From: Maricaulis parjimensis
Lineage (GTDB): Bacteria > Pseudomonadota > Alphaproteobacteria > Caulobacterales > Maricaulaceae
Assembly (NCBI RefSeq): GCF_016817355.1
Contig: NZ_JADOTT010000001.1
Location: 189,094 to 253,093 of the forward strand
Length of the DNA stretch: 64,000 bases
Direction: 5' to 3'
The notes beneath the pieces are model-generated. The model was given only the letters and a program-made list of their open reading frames with translations. It was not told the origin of the DNA and ran no database searches. Shown piece by piece: positions 17,219 to 25,127 of the stretch (the first letter of the stretch is position 1; each line of letters starts with the position of its first letter). The position numbers and the translations under genes were made by a program.

Positions 17219-17250
17219 AGGCCCGCCAGCGTGTCGCTGACGGGCCTTTT
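17219..17250. terminator. Bidirectional rho-independent terminator (HEAT protein / rplT)
   Basis: The sequence AAAAAGGCCCGCCAGCG-(TGT)-CGCTGACGGGCCTTTT forms a long GC-rich stem flanked by A and T runs on both sides. It serves the plus-strand gene ending at 17194 and rplT ending at 17271. Confidence 0.85.
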
Positions 17251-17270
17251 CAAATTCCGTGTCTGACCAA

Positions 17271-17627
17271 TCAGGCCAGAGCAGCGCGGGCCTGGTCGAC
17301 CAGGGCCTTGAAGGCTTCCGGTTCGCGGATCGCGATGTCGGACAGGACCTTGCGGTCAACTTCGATGCCAGCCTTGGACAGGCCGTTCATGAAGACCGAA
17401 TAGGTCATGCCGTGCTCGCGGGCACCGGCATTGATGCGCTGGATCCACAGACCGCGGAAATTGCGCTTCTTGGCGCGGCGGTCGCGGTAAGCGTACTGGC
17501 CGGCCTTCTCCACGGCCTGGACGGCAGCGCGGAAGGTGTTCTTGCGGCGGCCATAATAGCCTTTGGCTGCCTTGATGACTTTCTTGTGGCGTTTGGCGGT
17601 CGCCGGACCGGACGTGACTCGAGACAT
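17271..17627 (-). CDS. rplT: 50S ribosomal protein L20
   Basis: The product (118 aa) is a canonical L20: [59 protein letters not shown] and [20 protein letters not shown]. It binds 23S rRNA early in 50S assembly. It follows rpmI closely and ends at a strong terminator. Confidence 0.98.
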   Translation of the reverse strand: MSRVTSGPATAKRHKKVIKAAKGYYGRRKNTFRAAVQAVEKAGQYAYRDRRAKKRNFRGLWIQRINAGAREHGMTYSVFMNGLSKAGIEVDRKVLSDIAIREPEAFKALVDQARAALA

Positions 17628-17658
17628 GTCTAAGTGCTCCTAGCTCGAAAACCGCGGC

Positions 17659-17859
17659 TTAAAGGCCGTTCGGGATGTACTTCTTGACGATGCGCGCATC
17701 TTGCGGGGACAGGGTGACCTGGCCGCGCTTGTTGCGGATCTGCTTGGGAGTACGCTTGATCATGCCGTGGCGCTTGCCTGCCTGGCCGGCCTTGATCTTG
17801 CCCGTGGCGGTGAGCTTGAAGCGCTTTTTGGCGCCGCTCTTCGTCTTCATCTTCGACAT
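17659..17859 (-). CDS. rpmI: 50S ribosomal protein L35
   Basis: The 66-residue product begins [20 protein letters not shown] and ends HKEV-type ([11 protein letters not shown]), a canonical L35. The upstream sequence reads AAGGAGATGAAAATG. The first ATG is too close to the AAGGAG box, so the second (17859) is the likely start. It is cotranscribed with rplT from the promoter at 17959-17986. Confidence 0.97.
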   Translation of the reverse strand: MSKMKTKSGAKKRFKLTATGKIKAGQAGKRHGMIKRTPKQIRNKRGQVTLSPQDARIVKKYIPNGL

Positions 17860-17958
17860 TTTCATCTCCTTCGTAGAGGTGCGCGAGGCGCCTCGGTGGA
17901 TGGTTCAACCGGCGGGCATGTCGAATGTGGCCCGGACGGCTGGTGTTGGAAGCGGGGG

Positions 17959-17986
17959 TTTATACGCGCCATTGCACCAAATGCAA
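17959..17986 (-). promoter_or_regulatory. Sigma-70-type promoter for rpmI-rplT
   Basis: On the minus strand TTGCAT (17986-17981) and TATAAA (17964-17959) are separated by 16 bases. The predicted start would give a leader of about 90 bases before rpmI, long enough for an L20-type leader control, though I see no proven mimic. Confidence 0.55.
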
Positions 17987-18017
17987 GGGCGAAAGGGAGT
18001 CTGGCAGGCGCCTGGTT

Positions 18018-18494
18018 TCAGGCGTGATCATGCTCGCACAGACCACAATCCCGCTCGTGGTCATGACCGGCACGGCCGCGCATGCGCCAGTTCACGAAAT
18101 GGGCGATGGCCAGAATGCTGACACCGGTCAGGGTCAGAATGGTTTCCACCAGGCGCGGCACGATATGGCTGGCGCCAATGGCCATCAGAGCCAGGCCGAA
18201 CAGGCCGACGGCGAAAAGTTTCCAGCCGCCCTGTGTGGAGCGCACACCCCAGCCCAGACCGATCAGCGAGACCGGGGCTGCCAGCGCCAGCAGGACCAGG
18301 TGCCAGTCATGGGACAGACCCACGACTTCACCCAATTCCGGTGCCAGCATCGGCGCTGCGGATGCGGCGGCCGGAAGCAGAAGGCAGTGCAGCATGCAGA
18401 TGAAAGACAGGCCGACCCCGGTCGCATCCAGCGTATTGCGATGCGCATGGGGGGCGTTCTTGTCTGAAACCTGGGGGTCGGGGCTCGGCGACAT
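18018..18494 (-). CDS. MerC domain membrane protein, probably Zur-regulated
   Basis: The 158-residue protein has four membrane helices. The MerC signature is GVGLSFICMLHCLLLPAA (Cys-x2-hydrophobic-His-Cys), followed by WHLVLLALAAPVSLIGLGWG. His-rich tails at both ends (HAHRN; GHDHERDCGLCEHDHA) suggest metal handling. The start at 18494 is chosen because a near-perfect Zur-box dyad lies 23 bases upstream. MerC proteins move Hg(II) in mer operons, but stand-alone MerC-like proteins under zinc control fit zinc uptake or trafficking better. No mer genes are nearby. Confidence 0.8.
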   Translation of the reverse strand: MSPSPDPQVSDKNAPHAHRNTLDATGVGLSFICMLHCLLLPAAASAAPMLAPELGEVVGLSHDWHLVLLALAAPVSLIGLGWGVRSTQGGWKLFAVGLFGLALMAIGASHIVPRLVETILTLTGVSILAIAHFVNWRMRGRAGHDHERDCGLCEHDHA

Positions 18495-18516
18495 GGATAT
18501 CCATTCCGGTTGGGTC

Positions 18517-18539
18517 GAGATGATATAGTATAACATCTC
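18517..18539 (-). promoter_or_regulatory. Candidate Zur box upstream of the MerC-family gene
   Basis: A 23-bp dyad with halves GAGATGATATA and TATAACATCTC around a central G. Read on the minus strand it agrees with the proteobacterial Zur consensus (halves GAAATGTTATA / TATAACATTTC) at about 20 of 23 positions. It lies 22-45 bases before the start codon, where it would block transcription when zinc is sufficient. Confidence 0.75.
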
Positions 18540-18585
18540 TGACTTTGGAAGCACCCGGCACTGATTTTTTATCAGCGACCATAAG

Positions 18586-18611
18586 AAAAGGGGCGGCCCG
18601 AAAGCCGCCCC
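18586..18611 (-). terminator. Rho-independent terminator of the four-repeat secreted protein gene
   Basis: On the minus strand GGGGCGGC-TTTCGG-GCCGCCCC is followed by TTTTCTTAT. It lies 26 bases past the stop codon at 18637. Confidence 0.8.
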
Positions 18612-18636
18612 CCATCAGATCACGGGTTGGACCGGA

Positions 18637-20397
18637 TTATTCCGGCTGCAGGAAACCCAGCTCGGAAATGGCCAGCTGCGCCGGAGCACCCTCGCCTTCC
18701 CAATAGGTCCCGACCCAGATGTCATAGACACCGGCCTGCGGGTCTTCGAAATGAATGCCCGGATTGAGCCCCTCCGAACCATCATCATTGCAGACCCAAT
18801 TGCCAGACGGATCATTGATCACCAGCGTGGTGTCACTGTCGGACAAGGCGGAGATGTACAGGTCCAGCATGCCCGGCTCGAAGGTGAGCTCGAAGTCCGG
18901 CTGGGCCGTGACATAGCCGCGGCAGAACTGGTCAGCACCTTCTTCCGCGGCGATATCGCCGCCTGCGACCAGCTCGACGATATAGGGGTCCGGCGTGAAG
19001 CCGCCGGTCAGCGAGACGCCGCCGAAATTGCTTTCCAGCGAGAAGTCCAGCTGCGGGCTCGGCAGGAATTCGCTGCCCCAGCCCAGTTCGGAAATATGCA
19101 GCGTGGCATCGGCCAGCGGTCCTTCCGAATAGGTGCCGACCCAGATGTCGTAGCGTCCCGACATCGGGCTGTCGAAGACGAGGCCCGGATTGAGATCGCC
19201 CGCGCTGTCATCATCGCACCACCAGGACCCATCCGGCGCATTCACGATCAGGGTCGCGTCACGATCTGCTGTGGCAGAGATGTAGAGGTCGAAACTGCCC
19301 GCCTCATAGGTGATGTCATAATCCGGGGCCGTCGTGGCATAGCCGCGGCAATTGCCACCGACCGCTTCCATCACCGGCACATCGCCGCCGGCCTGCATCG
19401 GCACATTGTACGGGTCCGGCGCAAAACCGGCCGTCAGCGTGGTCGAGCCATAATTGGACGGCAGGGAGTAATCCAGCACGGGCGGCGTATCCACCTCGCC
19501 CAGATAGCCCAGCTCCGACACATAGATCGTGGCCGGCACATCGGCGCCATCGGAATAGCGTGCCCCCCAGATCGCATAGCGGCCGGACATCGGCTCATCG
19601 ATGCGGATCCCCGGGTTCAGACCGATTTCGTCATCGCTGCAGAACACGTCGCCGCCGGGGCCTTCCACCATCAGCGTCGTGTCACTCTCCGACTCCATGG
19701 AGATGTAAAAACGGTGCTCGCCATCGGCTTCATAATCGACCCACAGGTCGGGCGCCTGATCGGTGTGGCCCCAACAGGTTCCGGTCGTGCGGGACAGGTT
19801 TACATCGCCGCCAGCCTGGACCTGGAACGTGCGCGGATCCGGCATGAAGCCCGCCCGCAGATTCGTCGCGCCGTATTCCGGCGCCATCGACGCGTCCGGC
19901 GACTGCGAGTAGATATTCTCGGTCGAGAAGGCGAGCTCGGAAATGTGGAGCATGGCCGGCTCATAGCCCGCACCGGATCCGTAGGTACCGACCCAGATAT
20001 TATAGGTGCCCGATTGCGGGTTCTCGATCATCACGCCCGCATTCAGGCCGATCCCGTCACCATCATCATTGCAAGCCCAGCTGCCATCGGGCTGGTGAAC
20101 CACCAGGACCGTGTCGACATCGGACGCCGCCGAGAAATACAGGTCAAACGCATTCCCGGCCTCGAAGTCCAGATTGTAGGACGGCTGATGGGTGATATAG
20201 CCCCAGCACATGTCCGAGGCCTGGCTCGCATCGATCGCGCCGCCGGCCCGCAGTCCGATTGACATCGGGTCAGGCGTGAAACCGGAGCTGAGCTGGGTGG
20301 AACCATAGGCCGGCGGAGCCGACGGGTCCTGCGCCATCGCAGGAGCGGCAAGAAGCGTCGCAGCCAGGGCAACGCCCGTCATCAATTGAAGTTTCAT
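18637..20397 (-). CDS. Secreted protein with four tandem PPC-like repeats, hypothetical
   Basis: A signal peptide (MKLQLMTGVALAATLLAAPAMAQ) is followed by four repeats of about 135-145 residues. Each starts YGSTxLxxGFxPDPxxxxxxAGG, with a Cys-x-Gly-Tyr/His segment, then DLYISxxSDxDTTLxV, PDGxWxCxDDxxGxNPG, SGxYxIWVGTY and a closing ISELG. The pattern of Gly/Asp turns and paired cysteines resembles bacterial pre-peptidase C-terminal (PPC) beta-sandwich domains, here without any peptidase. An ATG at 20397 with a GGGGGAGA box is preferred to a TTG six bases upstream. It is probably periplasmic or extracellular; ligand and role are unknown. Confidence 0.8.
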   Translation of the reverse strand: MKLQLMTGVALAATLLAAPAMAQDPSAPPAYGSTQLSSGFTPDPMSIGLRAGGAIDASQASDMCWGYITHQPSYNLDFEAGNAFDLYFSAASDVDTVLVVHQPDGSWACNDDGDGIGLNAGVMIENPQSGTYNIWVGTYGSGAGYEPAMLHISELAFSTENIYSQSPDASMAPEYGATNLRAGFMPDPRTFQVQAGGDVNLSRTTGTCWGHTDQAPDLWVDYEADGEHRFYISMESESDTTLMVEGPGGDVFCSDDEIGLNPGIRIDEPMSGRYAIWGARYSDGADVPATIYVSELGYLGEVDTPPVLDYSLPSNYGSTTLTAGFAPDPYNVPMQAGGDVPVMEAVGGNCRGYATTAPDYDITYEAGSFDLYISATADRDATLIVNAPDGSWWCDDDSAGDLNPGLVFDSPMSGRYDIWVGTYSEGPLADATLHISELGWGSEFLPSPQLDFSLESNFGGVSLTGGFTPDPYIVELVAGGDIAAEEGADQFCRGYVTAQPDFELTFEPGMLDLYISALSDSDTTLVINDPSGNWVCNDDGSEGLNPGIHFEDPQAGVYDIWVGTYWEGEGAPAQLAISELGFLQPE

Positions 20398-20507
20398 TCT
20401 CAATCTCCCCCTAGTGAGATGTCCCTATTCAAACAGTCTTTCCGGCCGATTGCATCCCAAAACAAACCGCCTGAATGCGGGCTGAACATGAACGGCATGG
20501 TCTCGCC

Positions 20508-21908
20508 CTATTCCGCAGTTTGCTGCGCCACCTCTTCAGACGCCACAGATTCAACCTCTTCCGTTTCCGCCGCACCGATCCAGCGATCCATCACGGTACA
20601 GGCCGTCAGGTCGCCGGTGACATTCACTGCCGTCCGGCACATGTCCAGGATACGGTCGACGCCGAGCAGGACCGCAACACCGGCCGGCGGAATCCCGATC
20701 GAGGCCAGCACGCCGGTCAGGATCACAATCCCCACACCCGGGGTGGACGGGCTGCCGATCGAGGCCCCGATGACGGTCACAGCCAAGAGGATGAAATCCG
20801 CCACCGAGAGATCGACCTGGAACAGCTGCGCCATGAACAGCGCGGCCACGGTCTGGTAGAGCGCCGTCCCGTCCATGTTCACCGTCGCCCCCAGCGGAAT
20901 GATGAAACGGCTGATCGCGGGCCGGACCTTCAGGCGCGTCTCCGCGATCTTCAGCGAAAGCGGCATGGTCGCGGCCGAGCTGGAGGTGGAAAACGCCAGC
21001 AATTGCGCATCCAGCACGTCGCGCAGGAAACGCACGGGATTACGTCGGCCGAGCACAAGCACAATCACGAGATAGACGAGCAAAAGCAGGACCAGGCCCG
21101 CCAGGACAGACAGGATATAGGCCGACAGAGAAACCAGGGCGGACAGGCCGACCCGCATCACGAAATCCGCGATCAGGCCGAACACGGCGATGGGAGCCAA
21201 GCGCATCGCCCAGCCGACGATCACCAGCGCGGCTTCCTGCACCACCTGGATCAGATGGATGAGCGGCCGCGTCCGGTCGCGGTCCAGACTGGCCAGGGCC
21301 ACACCGGCCAAAGCCGCCGCGATCACGATCTGCAGCATGTTCTGGGTCAGGAAGGCGGACGAGAGATTGGCCGGGATGAGCGAGGCCAGGCCTTCAACAA
21401 TGACGTCCGACCCCGGCACCGCCGCGCTGGCGCTCTCCTCGGCCACGGGCAGGGCCTCAGCCGGCATCTGGTTGAGCAGACCCGGATCGACCAGCGTCCC
21501 CGGCGCCACCACCACGGCGACCCCGACCCCCAACAGGACGGCCAGTGTCGTCGTGACCAGAAAATAGGGCAGGATCCGGCTGGCCACCCGGCGAAGCATG
21601 GCCGCATCACCGGATGCGCAAATCCCCAGCACGATGGAGGAGGTCACAAGGGCGATCACCACCATCTGGATCAGGTTGAGGAAAACAGCTCCGGGCAGAC
21701 GCAGCCAGGGCCCCAGCTCCTCGGCCTGCGCAATCGTGACCGACAGGCCAGAGCCCACGCTGGGCGCCAGCAGCGCGCCCAGGGCAATCCCGCCGGCCAT
21801 CGCCAGCAGGATCTGCGCCCACAGACGGCTTTTGAGAAGGCCGCTGACGGCGCGAAACTTGAGTGCGTGCCGGGTTCGGGCACTGCGATGACGGCGCCAG
21901 GTCAGCAT
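20508..21908 (-). CDS. Dicarboxylate/amino acid:cation symporter (DAACS family)
   Basis: The protein shows the DAACS architecture. Early helices (WAQILLAMAGGIALGALLAP) precede PGAVFLNLIQMVVIALVTSSIV. Later come the serine-rich re-entrant loop FSTSSSAATMPLSL, the NMDGTALYQTVAALFMAQ transport motif and GVDRILDMCRTAVNVTGDL. It imports C4-dicarboxylates or acidic amino acids with Na+ or H+. The start is uncertain: ATGs at 21908 and 21944 are both possible and neither has a strong ribosome-binding site. An acidic tail (ETEEVESVASEEVAQQ) is unusual but not unique. Confidence 0.9.
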   Translation of the reverse strand: MLTWRRHRSARTRHALKFRAVSGLLKSRLWAQILLAMAGGIALGALLAPSVGSGLSVTIAQAEELGPWLRLPGAVFLNLIQMVVIALVTSSIVLGICASGDAAMLRRVASRILPYFLVTTTLAVLLGVGVAVVVAPGTLVDPGLLNQMPAEALPVAEESASAAVPGSDVIVEGLASLIPANLSSAFLTQNMLQIVIAAALAGVALASLDRDRTRPLIHLIQVVQEAALVIVGWAMRLAPIAVFGLIADFVMRVGLSALVSLSAYILSVLAGLVLLLLVYLVIVLVLGRRNPVRFLRDVLDAQLLAFSTSSSAATMPLSLKIAETRLKVRPAISRFIIPLGATVNMDGTALYQTVAALFMAQLFQVDLSVADFILLAVTVIGASIGSPSTPGVGIVILTGVLASIGIPPAGVAVLLGVDRILDMCRTAVNVTGDLTACTVMDRWIGAAETEEVESVASEEVAQQTAE

Positions 21909-22073
21909 GTGGTTCGCCCGTATTGACTGTTCCGGCGTGTACATGGCCGGATTTCCCGCCCCGGTAAACCGGTCCGCTTGCCGCACCCAAACTCAATCCA
22001 TCTTGATGTGCGTCGGGGATTCCTTTGCAGCAGACACAGGGATAGCTTGCGCGGGCAGACAGGACGCCACCGC

Positions 22074-23336
22074 ATGCTGACACCCTCTTTGGACATTTTC
22101 CGCCACCAGCCCTACCGGCACTACTGGTTCATGCGCCAATCCCTCTCGGCCGCCCGGCAAATGCAGGCCGTGGCGATCGGCTGGCAGGTCTATGATGTGG
22201 CCCGCGAGACGCGGTCGATCGAAGAGTCCGCACTCATGCTCGGCTTTGTCGGCCTGGCCCAGTTTGCGCCGGTCTTCCTCCTGTCTCTCGTGGGCGGACA
22301 GGCCGCAGACCGGCTCGACCGCAAACTTATCCTTGTCGTCACCAATCTGGTCCGCGTCGCCTGCGCCCTGGTCCTGGCGATCAGCCCTTTCTACGCCAAT
22401 GAGATGACGCTCTGGCTGGTATTCAGTGCGGCCATCGTGCTGGGCGTGATGCACGCCTTCTCCCCGGCCGCAGCCAGCGCGCTCCTACCGCGCATCGTGC
22501 CTCGGGACGATATGCGCCAGGCGATCGCCTGGAACTCGCTCGGCTTCCAGGCCGCCGCAATCGGCGGACCGGCGATTGGCGGCCTGCTCTATATCCTTGG
22601 GCCGACGACAGTCTATCTCACATCTGCGGCCCTGCTCGCCTTCGCCACCCTGGCGATCGGTACGGCCCGCACGCCAAAGCATGAGAAGGTCACCGGGCAG
22701 TCGGGCTGGAAAATGACCCTTCAGGGCCTGCGCTATGTTCGCGACAACAAGGTCGTGCTCGGTGCCATTTCCCTGGACCTGGTCGTGGTCCTGTTTGGCG
22801 GGGTCACTGCCCTCCTGCCCGTCTTTGCGCGGGATGTGCTGATGACCGACACGGTCGGCCTCGGCCTGTTGCGAACTGCCCCGGCCATCGGCGCCGCGGT
22901 GATCGCCTTCTTGCTGGCGACCCGGCCACTGACCAAGAAAATCGGCATCTGGATGCTTGGCGCGATTGCCGTCTACGGCATCGCCATGATCGGTTTCGCC
23001 CTCTCCACCGTGCTGCTCCTCTCCCTGATCGCCCTGGCAGTAACCGGCGCAGCGGACATGATCTCCGTCTTCATCCGCCAGTCCATCATCCAGCTGGCCA
23101 CGCCGATGAGCATGCGCGGCCGGGTGTCCTCGGTGGAATTCATCTTCATCTCCGCCTCCAACGAGCTGGGAGAATTCGAGAGCGGCGTCGCTGCGCGCTT
23201 CCTTGGCCCGATCGGCGCCGTCCTGCTGGGCGGGGCGATGGCCCTCGTCACCGCTGCGGCCTGGTTCCGGCTCTTCCCGCAACTGGCCCATACTGACGAG
23301 CTGGAACACGTCGAGGACGATACAGAGAAGGCCTGA
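22074..23336 (+). CDS. MFS transporter (EntS/MFS_3-like exporter)
   Basis: The start at 22074 (MLTPSLDIFRHQPYRHYW) has an AGGA box about nine bases upstream; the open frame extends further but overlaps the divergent symporter gene's start region. About twelve membrane helices are visible. Family motifs include RQMQAVAIGWQVYD, GGQAADRLDRKLIL (the loop 2-3 MFS signature) and SPAAASALLPRIVPRDDM. EntS-like members export siderophores or other small molecules; the substrate here is not known. Confidence 0.88.
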   Translation: MLTPSLDIFRHQPYRHYWFMRQSLSAARQMQAVAIGWQVYDVARETRSIEESALMLGFVGLAQFAPVFLLSLVGGQAADRLDRKLILVVTNLVRVACALVLAISPFYANEMTLWLVFSAAIVLGVMHAFSPAAASALLPRIVPRDDMRQAIAWNSLGFQAAAIGGPAIGGLLYILGPTTVYLTSAALLAFATLAIGTARTPKHEKVTGQSGWKMTLQGLRYVRDNKVVLGAISLDLVVVLFGGVTALLPVFARDVLMTDTVGLGLLRTAPAIGAAVIAFLLATRPLTKKIGIWMLGAIAVYGIAMIGFALSTVLLLSLIALAVTGAADMISVFIRQSIIQLATPMSMRGRVSSVEFIFISASNELGEFESGVAARFLGPIGAVLLGGAMALVTAAAWFRLFPQLAHTDELEHVEDDTEKA

Positions 23337-23346
23337 CCCCAAACAG

Positions 23347-23372
23347 AAACGGCGCCCCGAGAGGCGCCGTTT
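23347..23372. terminator. Bidirectional terminator between the MFS gene and infC
   Basis: AAACGGCGCC-CCGAGA-GGCGCCGTTT is a perfect ten-base-pair stem flanked by short A/T tracts. It lies between the convergent MFS gene and infC and can serve both. Confidence 0.8.
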
Positions 23373-23399
23373 GCTTGTGCGTGCTGGAAAGGGAGCCGT

Positions 23400-23939
23400 T
23401 TAGCGCGGCGCCATCACCATGACCATAAGACGGCCTTCGAGTTTCGGCTCGAATTCCACCTTGGCGACTTCCGCGAAGTCTTCCTTGACCCGGTTCATGA
23501 TATCCATGCCGCGATCCTGGTGAGCCATTTCACGGCCCCGGAAACGCAGGGTGACCTTCACCTTGTCGCCGGCTTCGAAGAAACGCGTCATGGCCTTGGT
23601 TTTCACCTGGTAGTCATGCACGTCGATGTTCGGACGCATCTTGATCTCTTTGATCTCGACGGTCTTCTGCTTCTTCTTGGCCTCGGCCTTTTTCTTCTGT
23701 TCCTGGTATTTCAGCTTGCCGTAATCGACAATCTTGCAAACAGGCGGGTCGGCATTGGGGGACACCTCGACCAGGTCGAGTCCCACTTCCTCTGCGGCTT
23801 CAAGGGCGGCCTCTACCGGCATGATCCCTTGTTTTTCGCCAGTCTCGTCGATCAGGAGGACACGCGGTACGCGGATGTCCCGGTTGATGCGCGGCCCTTC
23901 TTTCTTGGGCGGCTGCGCCTGGTGCGGTCTACGGGCTAT
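23400..23939 (-). CDS. infC: Translation initiation factor IF-3, with probable AUA start codon
   Basis: The protein is a typical IF-3: N-terminal domain [21 protein letters not shown], linker rich in Lys ([19 protein letters not shown]) and C-terminal domain [20 protein letters not shown]...[16 protein letters not shown]. No ATG, GTG or TTG sits at the right distance from the clear AAAGGAG box. The in-frame codon eight bases after it is ATA (23939-23937), giving (M)[20 protein letters not shown], the usual alphaproteobacterial N terminus. A TTG at 23966 lies upstream of the ribosome-binding site. infC of other bacteria uses AUU/AUC/AUA for autoregulation by IF-3 itself. Confidence 0.95.
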   Translation of the reverse strand: MARRPHQAQPPKKEGPRINRDIRVPRVLLIDETGEKQGIMPVEAALEAAEEVGLDLVEVSPNADPPVCKIVDYGKLKYQEQKKKAEAKKKQKTVEIKEIKMRPNIDVHDYQVKTKAMTRFFEAGDKVKVTLRFRGREMAHQDRGMDIMNRVKEDFAEVAKVEFEPKLEGRLMVMVMAPR

Positions 23940-24143
23940 GGCCGAGTCTCCTTTGTGGCCCTTCAAGCTGAAGCATACTAATCCCTCCGAGCCGTCATCG
24001 GATCAAGTCCTTGAGCGGCAATTCACGCCGCAGGCCGGTCGGGAAGCCGCGCACTATGGTCAAATGATCACATTTGGCAAGCGCGCTGGCCTGTATCTGG
24101 CGTTTTGAGACTGCGGATTCAACCTTGTTTCCCGCCACGACCA

Positions 24144-25127
24144 TCAAGCCGCAGCCGGTTCCCGGGTAAAGCCGCCGGCAAACTTCATGGCCGCCATCGC
24201 CTCTTCCGGCGTCACCTGGGCCAGGGTCGTGGCGTGCATCAGGATCACCGGTTCCTCGCCGCGCGGGGCAATCAGGGCCGGATCCTCGACATCGCCATAC
24301 AGCGCCAAGGCCGGGGCCCCGGACGCCACGAGCAGGTGGAGAAGCGGCGTATCCTCGCCGAACACGAAACTCGCATGCCGGGCCAGGCCCGCCAGCTGTG
24401 CCAGCTTGGCCTTGCCGGTGATATCCCGGGCTCCCGGCGTGACATGGGCCACATGCCGGCCGACATCACGCGTATCCGGCCCGCCAACAATGGCCGGTGT
24501 GAAACCGGCCTGTTGCAGCTCATGCGCCAGCGCCGCCCATTTTTCCTGCGGCCAGCGCAGCGGGGCTTTCACCGTGTCACCGGCCGGAGCGAGAAGGGCG
24601 AACGGCCCGTTCAGTCCGAAATATTCCGGATCCAGCATGCGGGATTTCTTGGCCAGGAAATCGACCCAGCTGGCATCCGGTGCCGGAGCCCCGCCCAGCG
24701 GGTAATGGTCAGGCCCGGTGCCCAGCACCGCATTCATCTTGCCGCCCACCTCATCAACCGGGTGCTGCCCGGTCTTGCCGTTCGGAGCCACCTCATTCCA
24801 TTCGCACCGCGAGAAGCGGAACAGCTTCTTCAGCTTGCGCGAATCCGAACTGCCCACCAGGTCGAACACGCGTTTCGGCTTGGTCAGCTTGATGCGCTTG
24901 TCACGCAAGCCTGCCAGTGGCCGCGTGTCCGGCAGGGCGTCGATCTCGATCGCATTGAAATACGGGCTGTGCTTGAGAAAACTCTCATAATCCGGCGTCG
25001 TCAGCAGGATGATCCGGTCGCGCCGATACACGTCCCGCACCATGCGGGCCGCCGCCAGCATGCGGACCGTCGAGGCCAGATCGCCCCAATGCAGGATGTA
25101 GGTGATATCGCGCTGCGGTTCGTTCAT
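24144..25127 (-). CDS. Glycosyltransferase family 9 protein (heptosyltransferase-like)
   Basis: The 327-residue protein begins DITYILHWGDLASTVRMLAAAR, a variant of the 'R-x-x-G-D-x-x' start of GT9 proteins. The C-terminal GT9 nucleotide-sugar site appears as LLAPAGDTVKAPLRWPQEKWAALA, VGGPDTRDVGR, then FVFGEDTPLLHLLVASGAPALALYG (normally G-x-D-T/S-G-x-x-H-x-A). It likely adds sugars to lipopolysaccharide or a similar glycan on the cytoplasmic face. Its start overlaps the stop of the GT4 gene by four bases. Confidence 0.85.
   Translation of the reverse strand: MNEPQRDITYILHWGDLASTVRMLAAARMVRDVYRRDRIILLTTPDYESFLKHSPYFNAIEIDALPDTRPLAGLRDKRIKLTKPKRVFDLVGSSDSRKLKKLFRFSRCEWNEVAPNGKTGQHPVDEVGGKMNAVLGTGPDHYPLGGAPAPDASWVDFLAKKSRMLDPEYFGLNGPFALLAPAGDTVKAPLRWPQEKWAALAHELQQAGFTPAIVGGPDTRDVGRHVAHVTPGARDITGKAKLAQLAGLARHASFVFGEDTPLLHLLVASGAPALALYGDVEDPALIAPRGEEPVILMHATTLAQVTPEEAMAAMKFAGGFTREPAAA

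Noticed and set aside
18637-20262. Long plus-strand frame opposite the four-repeat protein (18751-20262)
   Set aside because: The minus strand has a signal peptide, four matching repeats and a terminator; the plus frame has Arg/His/Ile-rich composition without domains.
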